From JAVBOP01 sp031550405 (GTDB taxonomy: Bacteria > Bacteroidota > Ignavibacteria > Kapaibacteriales > UBA2268): a stretch of DNA of 16,431 nucleotides. Positions within the stretch are counted from its first letter, which is position 1. The number at the start of each line of letters is the position of its first letter. Under the pieces are notes generated by a model. It saw nothing but the letters and a program-made list of their open reading frames with translations, was not told the DNA's origin and searched no databases. The stretch covers positions 1 through 16,431 of the forward strand of contig JAVBOP010000065.1 in assembly GCA_031550405.1 (NCBI GenBank), in the 5' to 3' direction. A program made the translations under genes and the position numbers. Positions 14,045 to 16,431 of this stretch are shown in pieces.

Positions 14045-15760
14045 TCACAAGGTTATGGATTCAAGAGAGAACCACCAGTCTAATTCTTTGTAATCCTGCG
14101 TGGATAACGCGTTTTTGTGAAGTTTTTCTGATAAATCATCGAGCTTTTTATAGGAATAAGCTGCATTTTCTTTTACTCTTTTAGAATTTAATAAATCCAA
14201 TAAATATTCACGAAACATATCAATAGTAATTTTTGAAAAATTTTCCAGAGTTGTGTTTTTCTTATTTAATCCTAATTTTTGTTTAATTTTCTTTTGAATT
14301 TTTATCTGCAAGCTATTCATATAATATGGATAAGTATCATCTCCTTTAACTAAAGGAAATTTTGACAGTTTTGGATTCCTTTTTTGAATAACTTTTTTCA
14401 ACATTTTAGCATTTTTACGAGATTGAATTTTAACTTGGAACAACAAATCCAGCAATGATTTTTGGGCAAATGGCATAAAATTAATCAAAATTTCATCAAG
14501 CCGAGCTTGCTCAAAAGAGGTACTGCTTGCAAATTTTGTTTTGGTTACAAATAAATCTATAAAGTTTTCAACTCCAATATCTTCTATTTCAGGCAACAAA
14601 TTAAAAAAATTTGCTATTTGTTTTTGAGAGGCAAATTTCATTAACTCATTAATATCATCGTTAAAAATATTTGCCTTATGATATGTTAAATATTTTAAAA
14701 TATTATCATAATTTCGGGACAATAAATCTTTTTTACCAAAAACAAACAATTTAGTTGACAAGACTCTTCTCCAAATTTCGCCAAAAGCTCCGTCAATATT
14801 AACAATATTTTTATCTAAAAAATAATTATAATTCCTTAAATTTAAAAATTCGGATATTGGTTTAGAAAAGCAAATTTGGCTTGAACAATCTATCATTTCT
14901 TTGAAAAATTTATCTGGTTCTGGCAATTCCAAAGAAATTCTTTGATTTTCCAAACCTAATGAATTACATATCTGATAAGCAATTTTCACATCGGGCACAT
15001 TTTTTTCGCCAAATGAAAATGTTTTAATATTATTAAAGCAAGATAAAAGAATTCTCGAATCAAAACCACCCGAAAGACTTAAAAACAATTCATAATTTGT
15101 TTCAAAGTTACAGGCAAGTATTTTTGTTAATTCATTTTCAAAAATTTCATCATTTATAAAATTTTCTGTAATATTAGGGAGCCAATTATTTTGCTTTATA
15201 CTGTAAAAAAAATTAGAGCGATTGAAAATCAATTCACTGCCTTGATTTATTCTTATTATATTTTGGAATATACTCTCATTTGAGATTTGGTCAAATAAAA
15301 GCCATTTCGTGCTGATTTTTTCGTAATCCAACGCAAGATTACATATTTTTGCAAGTTTTCCCTGATTTGTTGAAAAGATAAATGTTTTGTCAGAAACTTT
15401 ATAAAAAAATAAATCACGCAAACCTATTTGATCAGTAATGAAGTTGATCTTTTCATTAGCAATGCAAATTTTAATAAAATGTCCATTCCAAGTATCAATA
15501 ATTTCCTTATCAGAAGCATTTTTCCAATCATGAACATCTGCAATTTTATAGCTATCGCATACAGGTTTGATACCTATACCCAATATTATATTTTGCGACA
15601 AATCATTAGATTCATAATTTAGGCAAGTTTCACGACGTCCGCCCGCAATAATGAATATTTTTTCATTTTTCATTTGATAAATTGGCGCATGAAAATTTTG
15701 GCAAATATCATTAACAAGATTATCATCAAAATCACCAATCAATCCGCAAATCCAGCTCAT
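14045..15760 (-). CDS. Asparagine synthase-like amidotransferase with displaced N-terminal Cys
   Basis: 571 residues with the AsnB two-domain layout. The N-terminal part (about 1-190) resembles a class II glutaminase: CGLIGDF, WNGHFIKICI and FITDQIGLRDLFFY-FIFSTNQGKL. The C-terminal part has the ATP-pyrophosphatase loop SLSGGFDSR (228-236) and later helices with FEQARLDEILINFMPF. AsnB would convert aspartate, ATP and glutamine to asparagine. Oddly, the Cys that should be residue 2 (Met-Cys-Gly) is residue 5 (MSWICG), no alternative start restores it, and the RGPD and NGEIYN glutamine-site motifs are not apparent. Such divergent homologues occur in polysaccharide and peptide-modifying loci and may amidate another substrate or use ammonia. 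The gene begins 45 bp after the rRNA-operon terminator and leads the tadA-ABC-LolA-like cluster. Confidence 0.8.
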   Translation of the reverse strand: MSWICGLIGDFDDNLVNDICQNFHAPIYQMKNEKIFIIAGGRRETCLNYESNDLSQNIILGIGIKPVCDSYKIADVHDWKNASDKEIIDTWNGHFIKICIANEKINFITDQIGLRDLFFYKVSDKTFIFSTNQGKLAKICNLALDYEKISTKWLLFDQISNESIFQNIIRINQGSELIFNRSNFFYSIKQNNWLPNITENFINDEIFENELTKILACNFETNYELFLSLSGGFDSRILLSCFNNIKTFSFGEKNVPDVKIAYQICNSLGLENQRISLELPEPDKFFKEMIDCSSQICFSKPISEFLNLRNYNYFLDKNIVNIDGAFGEIWRRVLSTKLFVFGKKDLLSRNYDNILKYLTYHKANIFNDDINELMKFASQKQIANFFNLLPEIEDIGVENFIDLFVTKTKFASSTSFEQARLDEILINFMPFAQKSLLDLLFQVKIQSRKNAKMLKKVIQKRNPKLSKFPLVKGDDTYPYYMNSLQIKIQKKIKQKLGLNKKNTTLENFSKITIDMFREYLLDLLNSKRVKENAAYSYKKLDDLSEKLHKNALSTQDYKELDWWFSLESITL

Positions 15761-15804
15761 ATTAAATCTAATTTAATTGTAATAGAAAACCGTAACAATA
15801 TAAT

Positions 15805-15847
15805 AAAAAAAAAGAGCTTCAACAACATATATTATTGAAACTCTTTT
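15805..15847 (-). terminator. Terminator of the rRNA operon
   Basis: AAAGAG (15811-15816) plus TTCAA (15818-15822) pair with TTGAA (15835-15839) plus CTCTTT (15841-15846) with one opposed mismatch. On the minus strand the stem is followed by a run of T (15810-15805), 11 bp after the 5S rRNA end. Confidence 0.8.
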
Positions 15848-15857
15848 CCTGTAAAAG

Positions 15858-15975
15858 ACTTGGCAGCTACCTACTCTCCCACACAGTCACCCGAGCAGTA
15901 CCATCGGCGTAGCAGGACTTAACTTCTCTGTTCGAAAAGGGAAGAGGTGTACCCCCTGCACTATGACCACCAAGT
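15858..15975 (-). rRNA. rrf: 5S ribosomal RNA
   Basis: About 118 nt. Read on the minus strand it opens ACTTGGTGGTCATAGTGCAG and closes GCTGCCAAGT, the two ends pairing as the 5S terminal helix; internal GTACACCTCTTCCC and TCCTGCTACGCCGATGGTAC match conserved 5S segments. End positions are estimated from the helix. It follows 23S rRNA with a spacer of about 90 bp that holds no other feature. Confidence 0.95.
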
Positions 15976-16065
15976 ATAAAATTTTAAATTCATTGACAAT
16001 TGGTATGGAAGAAGATTATAGCTTGATTAAAATTAGTTGCTATGAAAAAAGAATATAACAACTCA

Positions 16066-16431
<366 letters not shown>

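Noticed and set aside
14045..15760. Lasso-peptide cyclase
   Set aside because: No precursor peptide, leader peptidase or RRE-type partner is encoded nearby; neighbours are tadA and the rRNA operon.

Overview
This is a 16.4 kb, AT-rich bacterial window. It most likely comes from the Bacteroidota/Chlorobiota (FCB) group. The main reason is that several genes sit behind TAnnTTTG boxes, the -7 element of the Bacteroidota primary sigma factor, for example 2041-2048, 8113-8120 and the pair at 10790-10812. Shine-Dalgarno sequences are mostly weak, the one tRNA has no encoded CCA, and the YbeY active-site motif ends in Asp rather than His, as I recall from Bacteroidota members. A genus cannot be named from this sequence.

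Layout. 1-2005 (minus strand): two tandem paralogous lipoprotein genes, the first cut by the window edge; their upstream regions and signal-peptide codons are almost identical while the protein bodies have diverged. 2018-7977 (plus): an ABC-F ribosome-associated ATPase with a long structured leader, the DNA-repair ATPase recN, a sigma-54 activator with no N-terminal sensor domain, and glyceraldehyde-3-phosphate dehydrogenase followed by a long GC-rich hairpin. 8113-9625 (plus): a compact apparent operon of an unknown protein, ybeY, a DUF494/Smg-like protein and tRNA-Arg(CCT), closed by a terminator. 9629-10858: a decayed accessory patch with an IS630-family relic that has recognisable TA-flanked terminal inverted repeats and appears to interrupt an older minus-strand gene of which only the 3' end is visible. 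10859-11437 (plus): a stand-alone GAF-domain protein behind duplicated -7 elements. 11623-15760 (minus): asparagine-synthase-like gene, tadA, an orphan MalK-type ABC ATPase and a LolA-like periplasmic protein, closely spaced and ending in a terminator. 15805-16431 (minus): the end of an rRNA operon, with the 3' part of 23S rRNA, 5S rRNA and a terminator.

Functionally the window is mostly housekeeping: translation and RNA maturation (ABC-F, YbeY, TadA, tRNA, rRNA), repair (RecN), glycolysis (Gap) and envelope (lipoproteins, LolA-like). I found no CRISPR array, toxin-antitoxin pair, prophage or obvious multi-gene defence system. The points most worth a second look are the lipoprotein pair with a conserved 5' cassette and divergent bodies, the attenuator-like ABC-F leader, the asparagine-synthase-like protein whose candidate nucleophile is not at the N-terminus, the GC-rich hairpin after gap, and the IS630 relic with the gene fragment beside it.
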